In this document: positions 44,071 to 55,870 of the stretch, piece by piece
Position numbering within the stretch: position 1 is the stretch's first letter
Layout: every line of letters starts with the position of its first letter
Origin: Dipteris shenzhenensis
Lineage: Eukaryota; Polypodiophyta; Polypodiopsida; Gleicheniales
Assembly (NCBI GenBank): GCA_047967505.1
Contig: CM106538.1
Reading direction: 5' to 3' (one strand)
DNA length: 64,000 nt
Made by a program: the position numbers and the translations under genes
Notes under the pieces: model-generated
The model's input: the letters and a program-made list of their open reading frames with translations, nothing else
Told to the model about the DNA's origin: nothing
Database searches by the model: none

Positions 44071-45278
44071 AACTTTGTGTTACAACTTCTAGATACAACT
44101 TTGTGTTACAACTTTGTGTAACAACTTTGTGTTACAACTTTGTGTTACAACTTCTACATGTAGAGAGAATGTGTTACGACTTTGTGACACAACTTTGTGT
44201 TACAACTTTGTGTAACAACTTTGTGTTACAACTTTGTGTTACAACTTCTACATGTAGAGAGAGAATGTGTTACAACTTTGTGTTACAACTTTGTGATACA
44301 ACTTTGTGTTGCAACTTTGTGATACGACTTTGTGTTACATGCAGAGAGAGAAGCTCTCCAACTTGTATAAATACCCCATAATGGAATGAAGCCCACACTC
44401 TTTGGGGCATTGTGTTGAGTCTACTTTGGTATTCCAAGCATTTGTCTCAAGTGTCCATGCTTCCTTGCACTGCACGTCCATGTCCTAACCTTGCAACTCC
44501 TCCTCCCCTCTCCTCCAACCTTGCAACCCACCCTCTCCCTCTCCTCCTCCCTCCTCCTCCTTCCTCCTCCTCCTCCCTCCTCCTCCTCCTCCTCCCTCCT
44601 CCTCCTCCTCCTCTCTCCTCCTCCTCCCTCCTCTCTCTTCTTTTCCCATGCTCTTACACCTTCTTCCTCTTCCACTCCTATGCTCCCCTAAACCCTTTGT
44701 TCCTCAACCCTTAAAACTCCATGATCTATGAGGGAGACGAGTTCTCCACCATGTACTCTACCCTGAACCCTGGAACCTCCTTCTAAACCCTGGAACTCTT
44801 CCTAAACCTTGGAACCTCCTTCTAAACCCTGGAACTCTTTCTAAACCCTAGAACCTCCTTCTGAACCCTGGAACCTCCTTCTAAACCCTGGAACTCTTTC
44901 TAAACTCTGGAACCTCCTTCTGAACCCTAGAACCTCCTTTTGAACCTTGGAACCTCCTTCTAAACCTTGGAACTCTTTCTAAACCCTGGAACCTCCTTCT
45001 GAACCCTTAAACTCCTCCTAAACCCTACAACCCCCAATGAAGGCGAAAGCCTTCATTACCTCAACAAAGATGAGTTACGTTCCTTTTACACATGCATGCA
45101 CTTTGTTTGCTTACCACACTTAAGCCTACGTCTCTCACCGAAACATGACTCGAGGTCCTAAGCTACACATATACTACAACCGAAAATCCCAATATATTTG
45201 TAGGTGACAAAAAGCCTCAGAACCCTGCAAACATAGAATACCCAGCTCTTCCTATGAAAGCAGTAGGAAAGAGCAAAC
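44071..45278 (+). mobile_element. 5'-truncated plus-strand LTR of Gypsy G family
   Basis: Starts inside the minisatellite, so the first 50-100 bp of the LTR are missing, then follows the LTR at 42068 to its end with minor differences (TATAAATA at 44366-44373). It is followed by TTTGGCACTGCTACCAAGGA (45280-45299), a decayed PBS, so a second element once continued from here. LTR-leader-LTR-PBS points to a recombination or deletion product of tandem elements. Confidence 0.85.
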
Positions 45279-45309
45279 ATTTGGCACTGCTACCAAGGAG
45301 TATAGTTGA

Positions 45310-45480
45310 CATATTCTCTCTCTACATGTAGAAGTCGTAACACATTCTCTCTCCACATGTAGAAGTTGTAACACAAAGTTGTTACACAAAGTCGTAACAC
45401 AAAGTTGTATCTAGAAGTTGTAACACAAAGTTGTATCACCTTCCCTTTCTACATAAGTTCATGTTGGCACAGAGTCAACA
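45310..45480 (-). repeat. Truncated 3' LTR of Gypsy G
   Basis: The reverse complement begins TGTTGACTCTGTGCCAACATG at 45480 and follows the family LTR for about 170 bp into the minisatellite, then meets the decayed PBS of the oppositely oriented LTR at about 45300. A purine-rich GGATCTGGGAGTA (45481-45493, minus) is in polypurine-tract position. Confidence 0.85.
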
Positions 45481-45499
45481 TACTCCCAGATCCATTTTA

Positions 45500-48400
45500 T
45501 TACCCGTCCTTGGGTTATGGCTTATTGCGATCATGTACCTGGGTTGCCATGTTTTTAGTCCAGTGGCTGTGGAACTTATGTCGTGCCAGTCGATCCTGCT
45601 GTAGAGCCTTAGCACCATACAATTTTTGTGCAATTTCCAGGTAGCCTGTATCTACCATTTGCTCGAACAGAGATATGTGGTGTGCCTCCAAGAAGATCAC
45701 TCTTTGATAGAGTCAGCTTGTAATCTGAGCATCAATCCTTTCATTGGGATTAAAGCTGAGTGGAGGCAAATGGGAATGAAGGTAACATGGGACCTCTAGA
45801 ATGAATTCTAATGTTTTACAGAATATGGCACTTTGGCGAAGGAAGCGATCAATGTTGCCGCGCATTATTTATTCATGCTGCTGAAGTGCTCGGATCATGG
45901 TGCCTTGGATATTCCATTCTACACCAAAGTAGGGTTCAATCATTGGCCAATTAATGACTCGATCTTCAGCCAAAGTGTGTATGTTGGCTTCCCATTTTTT
46001 ACGCCATGGAACTGCATAGAACTTGAGTTGGGTTCTGAGACATGAGGTGCCTGTAAGTACTCCTTTAAGAAGATTACATCAAAGAGCTTGGGATGGCGCC
46101 AATCAGGTTGTGGATCCAATTTTCTAATCCAACCTTCACTTATTTGATGCTGACGAAGGTTGGTAGGAAAGTTATCCAGGGTCCATCCACCGCGAGTTTT
46201 CATATCAGGATATTTGCTCCAAAATTCCTTGATGGGGTTACTAGGAAGTGGTATCTCATCAAAATCATACCCATCATTGGAACTTGGCATGGGCGTACGA
46301 ATTGGATTATCCGGATCCTGATATTCAAAATCAAATACTGTGTCATTTTTTGCTGATGGAAGCACCAGAAGTGTCGGAGGTGATGACGGGGCCGGGAGAG
46401 AATCAGGGGACATTGGGGAGAAATATGGCTAACTGATAGTGGCAGAAGGGGGAGTAGAGGGAAGGGGGGGAAGAATTGGGCAAATGGTTTGAGCAGCTTG
46501 GTAATCCTCAAGGGTAGGATTAGCAAGGGAGGGGAAAAAGCTAGGTGTGAGGGGCTCATAAGTTTGTGACTGTTGGGTAAGTTGAAAATGGTGAGAGGCA
46601 TGAGCAAAGAGACGATGGAGGAAATAGATGTTAGGATGGAGCTCGGGGAAGGTTAAGAGGGTGGTAGCAGCAAGAGGAAGTGAGGTTATGATGTTGGCAG
46701 AAAGAGTGGTTAGATATGGGAAGTTGGATGTGAGATAGGCCTTGTCATCTTCTGACACTTCTCTTTGCTAATGCAATTGGATGATCAGCTGCATGGGTTG
46801 GATGTCGGTTATGTCGTGCCATGCAAATAATAGGGATGGCCTTTGTAGCAATGGCAACAATCTTGCAATAACCCTAAGGGGAGGACTACCCATGAGGTAG
46901 ACATATGCAATGAAAGCATCCATCCTGAGTGTTATAAACCTAGCATGTGTAGACAGGCAGAAGATATTCTTCTCATCTTCAGACAAGTCTTGGCAAATTA
47001 TGCACAGGGTTTTAGTCCCGATTGATCGTTCCCAGTTGATTGTTGGATGAGCAGACATGATCCTGATTTGGAGTTGCTTCCATTGGATAAGCACGCGTGC
47101 GTTGAGGTGATCTTCCACTTGTAGTGTAGCCACAAGCTCTTCGTACACCACGGTTGTGCATTGTAGTGGGGCGTCATTGGTGTTGTCTTCCAATGCTCAT
47201 TGTTGTGCACTAGCAATTGGAGTTCAAGCTTAGAGATGGCTATTTTTTGGGAGTGCATCTCATTCATTTTTTCTTTGTACTGATGGTAGATGGTTGTGTA
47301 TGCCTCCTTAAGCTTTTTCATTTGCAAGGTGACCTTTGCCTATTGAGGAATGTCTTTAGTGGTATTGGACCATTGGTCCAAGACTTGGGCTTGTGAAGTG
47401 CTGGCCTCTTGAACAGTAGCAAGTTGGTCTTTTAAGAGTCGGCATTCCCTTGTAAGCTCATCAATGCTGAAGGCACGTAGTGCCAAAGATTGTTTCATGT
47501 CTTCAAGCTTGTCTTTGCAATCCTGGAGCTCTTCTTCTTTGTGAATGAGAGTGAGTCAAGCTTGTGCCACTACCTCCGTTTGTTGCGCATGTGCAGATGT
47601 TAAGGAGTTATAGTAGGTCTGTAGGATTGCCATTGCTTCTACTGCCGCAGTCAGCTGTGTTTGACTTTGGTGGAGGTTGGAGGTCACATCCCTTACTGCC
47701 TTCTCTTGAGCTTGGAGAGCTTGGTTCATGCGCACTTCTTCTACTCCTTCTCATCTATCTGTGCCCGAAGTGCCTTGACCTCTATGGCGATTGCTTGGAA
47801 TTGGTCGTCGATTTCTGATGCAGTTTGCCTTTCCAATTCTCTTGCATATGCTTCCTTGGCCAAGCTAGTGAATACTTCTGACATTTGGATCATTTGGCTA
47901 GCTTGATGTTGGAGAATGACAGACGGTGATGAGGTCTGGCAATATTGCTAATACAAGTGGTGCCCATGTAGCCATCCCGATGATTCTGTAGTACTTGGGG
48001 GAGGTTGTTCCAATGGCATCTCAGTCCCTTGTGTACAATAGTCATACTGCTGATCTGGCACTAGCTCCCCTTGTGGCTCATCGACTGGCATGGCGTCAAT
48101 GGGCGGTTCGAGTGCTGATGTGGTCTCAAGCTCTGGTGCTAATCTTTCCTTAGGTTCGGGTGCCGACCTTGTCTCAAGCTCGGGTGTTGGTTCTGTTGGT
48201 GGAGACTTAGTGGTTGCAGTTGTGCACCGAGCTGTAGCATTTCCTGGGGCAATTTTGCAATCCTGCTTTCTAGAATAGGTACTTCTGTTAAGGCATCTGC
48301 ACTTATCAATGTGATAGCTAGAGAAGTTGGTGATGGCTCCCATACTGGTGAGAAGGGTATGTCCAACTCCTTAATTGGCTTTGGTGACTGGATTTCTCTT

Positions 48401-49246
48401 TCTTGTAGTTCTTTTTTTATGATTATAGCCAATAAGTGTGGAATTTTACATTTCTGGCCTGAAGAACCATCGAGTTTTTTGGTAAAGAAAATGACGAAGT
48501 GCTGGACCCAGTCTTGTTTTAGCTTCCTACTCAGCAAAACAAATGTGCGGAGTGGAAGGGAGCGTTCCTTGCCATACTTTATTCCCAGGATTGTGGATAG
48601 AAATTGTGCTACTTCCTTGAGGCGATGGTCAAGGATTGTGTGAAGCAATATGCCATCTCTATGGATTAGGGTACCCTTGGTGAGGAGAGACTGTAACTTT
48701 GATAAACTTTGCATCAACAGACTGTTTAGGGTATTTGCCACCTTGTTTTGGCAGTGAGAAAGCCCTTTGAATGACTGTACTGTCGAGGATAATGTTCAGT
48801 GGGCTCTGCTGTATAGTGATTGTACCGTACTTGCCATCCTTTGCATTGCTGGAGTAGTAAGAGTGGAGAAAGTCCGTGATGTAGGTGGTCAAGATAGGAC
48901 TGTCCTCCAAGGATTTGAGGCTCTCATGCAAACTACCTAGACCCCGTTGCTCTAAGTAAGATGTTGCTTCCTGGGAAAGAGCATAAGTCAATGTGGGTGG
49001 CTAGACAAGTTCCAATGATTGGGCCTTGTTAACGGTTGTGTAGGCCGGTTGGGGTGGCATTTGTTCTGCTTGGTCATGCACTGAATCTTCTTTGGAGCTA
49101 TTGCTTTGGACCACGAATGCCTGTGGTCTCTGTGGTTGAGAGGATGTAGATGGCTGTGAACTCTAGAGGGGGTCCCGTGGTTGAGGCGGTGGGCTCTTTC
49201 TGCGCATCCTCTTTAGTGGAGGCATCTTTTCAGAACCTGCATCCAT
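45500..49246 (-). pseudogene. Extra reading frame downstream of integrase in G (envelope position)
   Basis: Discontinuous minus-strand coding over 3.7 kb. The start is ATG at 49246, with a basic PPLKRMRRKSPPP segment (NLS-like) and an early TAG. Next (48991-48400) come YLEQRGLGSLHESLKSLED, LNIILDSTVIQRAFSLP and, in another frame, LHTILDHRLKEVAQFLSTIL, which in layout resembles the plant-transposon protein domain found in Athila-type downstream frames. A Pro/Glu-rich segment (48340-47950), a coiled-coil-like QYKEKMNEMHSQKIAISKLE (near 47270), a Pro-rich stretch (46700-46430) and a C-terminal part with DPQPDWRHPKLFDVIFLKEY (near 46110) follow. No signal peptide or clear membrane segment was seen, so 'envelope' describes position only. 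Confidence 0.6.
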
Positions 49247-49592
49247 GTACATGTAGTGTACCATTGATCATTAGACTGATTGGCATGCCGGTATGACCTT
49301 TTTGTGTGTGTGTGTGGGAGAGAGATCTTTTTTTATACATCTTTTGAGAGTGTGGAATGAAAGTGTGTGGTACAATTATTCATGCAATCATCTATGTGTC
49401 TAAGCAAAAGCGTGTGAGTGCACGTGACCTAGTAGCTAAGTAGGGACTAACTATATGCTTTTTTTTGCTGGGATTTTCATAGGGCAGCTAGAACTCATTC
49501 ATCACTTCTGAGCTCTAGGTAAAATCGATTGATGCTACCTATATGTGCGAAGACATACATATGCAAGTGAGTGCTCGTGATACAATCTAATC
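49247..49592 (-). other. Spacer between pol and the extra frame of G
   Basis: Non-coding; contains a (TG)n stretch near 49303-49315 and T-rich runs. Nothing else seen. Confidence 0.6.
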
Positions 49593-50640
49593 CTAACTAA
49601 GGAAGACTTGGTTTCCCAAATCTTCATTTTTGTCGAGGATGGCTTGTGTGTTGATGTAGTAGCGCTTCAGTCGGCTCCCATTTATTGTTGTGTTGAATTG
49701 GACTCCATCTAGTGTTTCAAGTAGCACAGCTCTGATGGGATTCATCTTTCGTACTCGGTAGGGTCCTTGACCTAGATACTTCAGTTTTCCCTTGTGTACT
49801 TTGGCATTGTATAACAGGACTAAGTCGCCTTCCTTGATGTCTTTAGCTTTCAGATTCCTGTCAAACCATGCCTTTCTTCTGCATTTTTCTGTTGTCATGG
49901 CATGGTAGGAGACTAGTCTTGTCTTTGTATGCTTTTCCAACTGACAGAGCCTTTCTTTCAAGGACTCATGATCACCCATGCGTTCTTGTACTGTGATGCG
50001 TAGACTTGGTATTACAAATTCGAGTGGGACCATGGCTTCAAGGCCATACACCAATTGAAAAGGTGTGTTCCCTGTACTGACCTTGAATGTGGTTCTGTAT
50101 GCCCATAAGGCTGCATTCAATTTCTCTGCCCAATCAAAACGCTGTGGTTCTACTACCTTGGTGAGGATATTGCATATGATTTTGTTTGTGGATTCTGCTA
50201 GTCCATTCCCTTGGGGGTAGTAGGGTGTGCTTTTTCTATGAATTACCATGAAGCCAGACAAGAGTTCTTGGATTACCTCATTGAAAAAATGTGTGCCTCT
50301 ATCCGATACAATTTCAATGGGGCATTCGAATCGAGTGATCACATTTTCGTATAAGAATCTTGCTGTGCTTCTGGCATCTGCCTTTCTGACTGCTTTAGCT
50401 TCAGCCCATTTTGTAAAGTAATCAGTGGCCACAATGATGTAGCGTGCCTGTGTTCCTTTTGCTGCTGGATTATGGGACCCACATAGTCAATCCCCCATTT
50501 TTCAAATGGTTGTTGTGCAACAGTTGGTGTTAGGGGATTGAAGTCTTTGTGTTGTGGTTTAATAGTCCATTGGCATACATCAGAGCCTTTTACATATTCA
50601 TAGGCATCTGCCCATAGTGTTGGCCACCACTAGTAGCCTA
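49593..50640 (-). pseudogene. Gypsy G integrase
   Basis: After a TAG at about 50631, WWPTLWADAYEYVKGSDVCQ gives the end of the H2C2 finger (one Cys appears as Ser). A frame change precedes EKWGIDYVGPI (first catalytic Asp), and from 50432 the reading is open for 279 codons: DYFTKWAEAKAV, IEIVSDRGTHF (second Asp), YYPQGNGLAESTN (catalytic Glu), WAYRTTFKVSTGNTPFQLVY, GDLVLLYNAK and LKYLGQGPYRVRK (GPY/F module). It stops at 49593. The core looks chemically complete although split. Confidence 0.92.
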
Positions 50641-51440
50641 CGAGGAGAACTTTTCTTGCTGTGGCTTCCCCTTGGAAGTGTCCTCCTACAATACCTTCAT
50701 GGACTTCACTCAAGATTGGCAGGATCTCATGAGGCATTACACATCTTCTTAATATCTGGTCCTTGCCCATCTTGTACAGTTGTCCTGCAATGAGTTGATA
50801 GGGTGCAGCCTTTAGAATCACTTTTCTGGCATCTACTGCTTTCATGTCAGGGGGTGGTCTTCCTGCCATCAAGTACCCAATGATATCGCCACACCATTCT
50901 GGAACATCATCTATTTGAAATAGTGTGGCATCTGGTAAGTCGTCTTCTACTCCAGTGGCTTCTTCTCCTGACTTGACTCGAGACATGTGATTGGCAATGT
51001 AGTGTTGGGCACCTTTGCGGACCACGAATTTGAAGTTGAATTCTTGCAGCAAGAGGAGCCATCTGGTTATTCTTCCTGTGGTACACGGACGGTTCACAAG
51101 ATAAAGCAATGCTTGATGGTCGGTGTAGAAGACAAAATCATTTGCGAGTAGATAGTGCCAAAATTTCTTTACACTATACACCATTGCTAGGGCTTCTCTT
51201 TCTGTGGTTGTATAGTTGATCTCTGCATCATTGAATTGTCGACTGGCGAAGTAGACAGGGTAGTCTTTCTTATGTTCACCAGGTTGACAAAGCACACTCC
51301 CAATTGCATACTTGGATCCATCAGTATGAACATGAAAATCAATATCCCAATTGGGAGATATAAGGATGGGTGCTGTGATTAGGCACCATTTTAAAAGCTC
51401 AAAGGCTTGGTCGCACTCTTCAGTCCATAAGAACTCCACA
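50630..51440 (-). pseudogene. Gypsy G RNase H and integrase zinc-binding region
   Basis: The 269-codon frame opens at EFLWTEECDQAFELLK (RT connection), then HVHTDGSKYAIGSVL (RNase H Asp), FASRQFNDAEINYTTTEREALAMVY (Glu) and FYTDHQALLYL (Asp), APYQLIAGQLYKMGKD and HEGIVGGHF (H2C2 histidines). RNase H catalytic residues are all visible. The RT fingers, palm and thumb that should precede it are absent: upstream sequence is the acidic gag-pol linker. Confidence 0.93.
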
Positions 51441-53374
51441 AAGGTTATTCAACTGCGGAGGTTCAACTTTTGGGAGCTCGACTGCCATTAGGGCATGCAG
51501 AATGGCTAGGTCATTATCAAAGATTTGATCTTCAATTTCAGCATTCGCAGCCTCTGTTTCAAGGTCCCAAGGAAAATCTGAGTCATCATTGGTATGTGTA
51601 CCTTCTTCAGGTTCATTATACCATTCGAGGTCAACCATAAAGAATGGCATCTCTAGATCGATTGGTTCTTCATGTGTCAGTGGAGGATCGACCTGTAGTG
51701 CATTAGCATCTATCTGTGAGAAGATGGGGTCTAATGAATGGCAGTTGTCGATGGCTGCCAATTTTGCTCGAGATTGTCGTGGAAGATGTGTCATCCAATG
51801 CTCTAGGCACAATTGGTTTAATGGCTCCTGTCCCCACATTCACCCTGACTGCAGTGTCTTGATTCTGGATTGTCAATCTATTAGTTCCCCAGTCATGGAG
51901 GACTGATGCTGCCCGTAACCAAGGATGTCCAAGTAAGATTTGATAGGATTTTTTGGGGAGATCCAAGATTGTGAATTGAAGGGAAAAGCGAACTCCTGCA
52001 ATTTTTGTGGACACACCATTCACTATTCCCAAGGGTTTAGCCCGTGAATCATCAGTAAGGCGTATGTTGAAATTAGCCTTTTGCATTGGTGGGAGACCCC
52101 ATTCTTCGTAGAGCTCCTTTGATAGGACATTGACACCTGATCCACCATCCACTATGGCTTGGACTTCATTATATGCCTTGTAGATCAAAGGCACAATAAT
52201 GTTGCATATGTCATCTCTCTCACCCATCCGCACAGGGATATCTTCAATGTCGTTCATAGGTGGAGGGGGATTTGCGAGTTCAATCCATCCTTTGAAACTC
52301 TCCCAGAGATTGGGACAACTCCGTAAGAGGATTTTGATGGGAATTGAGACATGGCAACTCAGGATGCTAGAGAGTGCGGCTCCTTCAAGTTGACATGGCG
52401 GTACATTCTGTTGTGGAGTCTGTTGTTGGAACAAAGGCTCGAGTACAGTATCAATACTTTGTGGGGCCAAGTCATGGATTGGGTCTTGAGCTTGCTTCTC
52501 AGCCTCAAATTGAGCTTGTTCATTTTGGACCCATTGCTGAAGTACCTGAAAACGAGCCTTCTCCACCTCTGCATTTGGGTATGGAGCTTCTTTTATTTGA
52601 GGCTCGGGAGTTGATGTGGATGAGCTCGACTGCTCATTGCTTAGCGGAGGTGGAGGCACTTGTGCTTTCTTTTTCAGAAGTCGCTTTGGTTGGATTGGAA
52701 TGATAGGGTCCTTCGTGGCCTCTTTCTGTTGGCGTGTAATTACATTGATAGGTTGTGACCTTACACTTGCCAGACCCAGACTTTGATGGTCCACCCCAAT
52801 GATGTCGATGGGGATGTCAAGCTTAACCTCTGTTTGTTCTGGGACCTTATTTTTTATGGGACAATCCATACAGGCATGTCCTATGCCACAATCTCTGCAG
52901 AGTGGTTGGAAAGTAGCTGGGCTACCACGATGAGGGCACTCTGCGATCCGATGATTTTCTCCACAACCGTAACACTTGATTGGTGCTCGATATGTGTTGG
53001 GTCGTACTTGATTTGCATAAACTGGTATGAGACCCTCTGCACCTTCTACATAGTACACTGGGTACTTTGCTTCATACTCAAACAGCGAGTCTACTTCCTC
53101 AGCTTGTAATTGATGTATGGGAACTGCCTGAGGAGCTGGATTTGGTGCTCTTGGATACACTCATGGATTTGGATTCCTGAGTAGTTGTGGGAATTGTGTC
53201 TGAACGGGAACAGGATTTAGCCTTGGAACTGAGGGCGCTTGTGCAAGTGCCGGTTGCCTGTATACTGGCATGGATGCCGCTTGGTATTGTGGAGGTCGAG
53301 GCGGATTGTTGCGCATGTTGAAGATGCAACTGTTCTCATCATGGCCACCGACGACACAGATATGGCATCACAAT
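51420..53374 (-). pseudogene. Gypsy G nucleocapsid extension, protease and acidic linker
   Basis: From the gag end, CHICVVGGHDENSC, CYGCGENHRIAEC and CRDCGIGHACMDC add three more zinc knuckles. A Gln/Glu-rich segment follows, then protease: EVQAIVDGGSGVNVLSKELY, RFSLQFTILDLPKKSYQILLGHPWL and VLHDWGTNRL. The catalytic loop reads D-G-G-S-G rather than D-T/S-G. After a frame change near 51750 an acidic linker (EEPIDLEMPFFMVDLEW and following) ends at LNNLCG next to the RNase H connection. Stops occur near 53158 and 53370. Confidence 0.88.
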
Positions 53375-54261
53375 CATGGCAGTGGATTTGCTTGTGTAGT
53401 GATCCTTGCTCTTAGGACTGGGCATTCATTTGCTGTATGATTTGCCAAGCAGTGTGGGCACCAGACATTTTCTCGCTGTGGATATGTTTGAGTTGGCGGC
53501 TGAGACAAGTGGAGTTTTTGATCCATGGCCTGCATCATATCTTCTTTCAGTTTCAAGGTCATGGCCTCTAGGCGATCTTCATTGGATGTTTCGACAGTGT
53601 CCTTTGATTTACCCTTTTTCGAGCGCTTATCTCGTGTATTTGATCTATCGTCATCACTACTAGTGTCTGAGTCTGTCATGCCATCTTCGATGTCAATGGC
53701 TGCCGCATGAGCAGCATTGAATGTTTCATAGCTACTTATCTTTTTCATATCCTTTCGGATTTTCTTTCTTAGACCTGCTATGAACCATGCCGTGAGGTAC
53801 TTTGCATTTGGGTGTGGGTCACATTTGGCGATCAATCTCTTCATCTTTCCCAGGTATGTGCGTACATCTTCTCTCCGGCCTTGTTCGATCTTGCTGAGTT
53901 GGAGAGCAGGATCATCTTGTAGCCTCTCCGTTTGAAAGCGACGTTTGAATTTGGTTTGAAGTAGGTCCCATGTGGCACGTTCTTCCATGAGAAGGTTGAG
54001 GTACCATTCTGATGCCTCATCAGTTAAGGCCATTGGAAACCAAGCCACCTTGGTTTCATGGGATTGATCACCACCTGCTCGACATGCGACATCAAAATGC
54101 TGGAGGAAGCGAGCTGGGTCTCCCCTACCATTATATTTGGGAAGTTCTAGTTTTCCCAAGGGGCGTCGGCCTTGATTATGGTGATTTCATCGATTGAAGA
54201 AGTTTTTAGCCTCTGCATCAAGCTCGATATCCCCATCATGGTCATGACAGCGTCCAGCCAT
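53374..54261 (-). pseudogene. Gypsy G gag (capsid plus first zinc knuckle)
   Basis: ATG at 54261 gives MAGRCHDHDGDIELDAEAK, then a TGA (probable CGA) after 24 codons; from 54159 the frame is open for 261 codons. LPKYNGRGDPARFLQHFDVA, AWFPMALTDEASEWYLNL, WDLLQTKFKRRF and LQLSKIEQGRREDVRTYLGK are textbook Retrotrans_gag. A Ser/Asp-rich stretch, a basic KRSKKGKSK and a first zinc knuckle CPHCLANHTANEC follow. It ends in a stop just before the second knuckle. Confidence 0.93.
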
Positions 54262-55189
54262 GTTGGGGTGTGGAGGAGTTAAAGGGAGTTGTTGAATCTC
54301 AGGGGGGGATTCGGGGTAGAGGATTGGCAGGGGCGGTGGTTGCAGTGGAGTTAGATGCGGATGGGGCGAGCGTTGGAGTCAAAGTCGTTGGCCGGAACGT
54401 AACTGCATGCAGATTGTGCGTGATTTGCCAAGGGTGTTGCTACCCCAAGTGCGGGTGTGGAGGTGGTGTTGTTAGGAGAGTTAGAGTGGTGTTAGTTTGT
54501 GTAGGGACCGTCGTGTTGATAATGTGCCTAAGATTGTCCTACGTGTGTAGCGAAATGTGCCGGTGCAGACGGATCGTTAATCGGAGGTCACGGCGTGAAA
54601 ATACGAGTGAATTAATGCAAAAAGAGGCCCACATGGGGGCACAAATGAACGTGTGCTAGGGATGCCGAAATGGTGTGCAATGGGCTGGAAAAATACCTCG
54701 TAATGTGCTGTTTCTGTATGTGAAATCTAGGTTCAAACGGGGTTTAGTTTGGGTCCCAAACGGATGAGTTTCGAGGGGTTAAAGTAGGGGTAAATTTTGC
54801 GTTGGGGGGTCCTAATGGTGGTGTGAATGGACTTTAAGTCCAACCGAGGGGTTGAAACCAAGTTGATCTAGTTAGACTAACTGACCTATTTGTCTAGTTA
54901 GAGGCTAATCAATTAGTCTAACCTAGCCTAGTGAGGGTTAGACTGACCATAGTTAGTTCAACTAACGTAGTCAGTGTAAGTAACTACATTTAAGTTAACT
55001 GAGGTAAGGTTAAACTAATCGAACCAAGGGCAAAACTAACCTAGCCTAGGTTTCTGCTAACTAACCTAGCTTAACCTAATCTAACTGAGTTAGACTAACT
55101 AGCCTAGGGTTAACCAACTAACCTAGCCTAACCTAACCTAAGTTAACCAACTAACCTAACCGCAGTTAGTCACTAACCTGAGAGTAGTT
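54262..55189 (-). other. Leader of G, gag-proximal part with CTAACC-like repeats
   Basis: 54262-54830 has no domain or clear repeat. From about 54830 to 55185 words such as CTAACCTAGCCTAACC, GTTAGACTAACT and GTTAACCAACTAACC recur irregularly, a degenerate short-unit repeat. It is telomere-like in composition but not in register. Confidence 0.7.
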
Positions 55190-55870
55190 TTTTTTTTTTT
55201 TTTTGGGGTGGGGGGGGGGCCTTCCTGACGGCGGCGCCCAGGGGGGGTCGCGCGGGGGGTGATTGGAAGAGGGGCGGCGCTGTGTGCGTCGCCGGGGGCG
55301 GGCGAGGGTGTGGAGCGGGGGGGGTGAGCGGGGCGGGGGGGTGAGCGGGGGGCGAGGGAGTTGCGAGGGGGGCTGGGGGCGATGGGGAAGGGCGGGGGGT
55401 GGCCGGGGCGGGGGCGGGGCAGGGGATGGCACAGGGCGGGGGCTGTGAACGGGGGGCGGGGGAGTTGCGAGGGGGGCGGGGGGCGACGGGGGAGGGCGGG
55501 GGGTGGTGGGGGGCGGGGGCGGGGCGGAGGAGTGGCACGGGCGCGGGGCGGGGTGGGGGATGGCACGGGGCAGGGGTTGTGAATGGGGGGCAGGGGAGTT
55601 GCGAGGGGGGCGGGGGGGCGATGGACGCAGGGCGGGGGGTGGTGGGGGCGGGGGTTGGCTGGCAGGGCGGGGCGATGAGGGCCGCCAGGGGATGGTCACG
55701 GGGCAGGGCGGCGGGGGCGACCGGGGGATGGCCGCAGGGGAGGAGCTAGCGAGCGCCGCCGCTGGCGGCTCCGCTGCTGGCGGGGCGGGCATCGCCGGCC
55801 CGAGCGGGGTGGGGGGTAGGTCGCGGCGGCTCTGCGGAGCGCGGCCGCGGGGTAGCTGGGGGGGTTGACA
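55190..55870 (-). repeat. Extremely G-rich tandem repeat in the leader of G
   Basis: On the plus strand nearly all bases are G or C with long G runs. GTTGCGAGGGGGGC recurs at about 55360, 55464 and 55598, so a unit of roughly 105-135 bp is repeated about three times. A T20-like run precedes it (55190-55204). Proline/arginine-rich frames on the minus strand are composition artefacts. Confidence 0.9.

Noticed and set aside
54830-55185. CTAACC-rich stretch as an interstitial telomere
   Set aside because: Units are irregular and mixed with GTTAGACTAACT words; no consistent TTTAGGG register.
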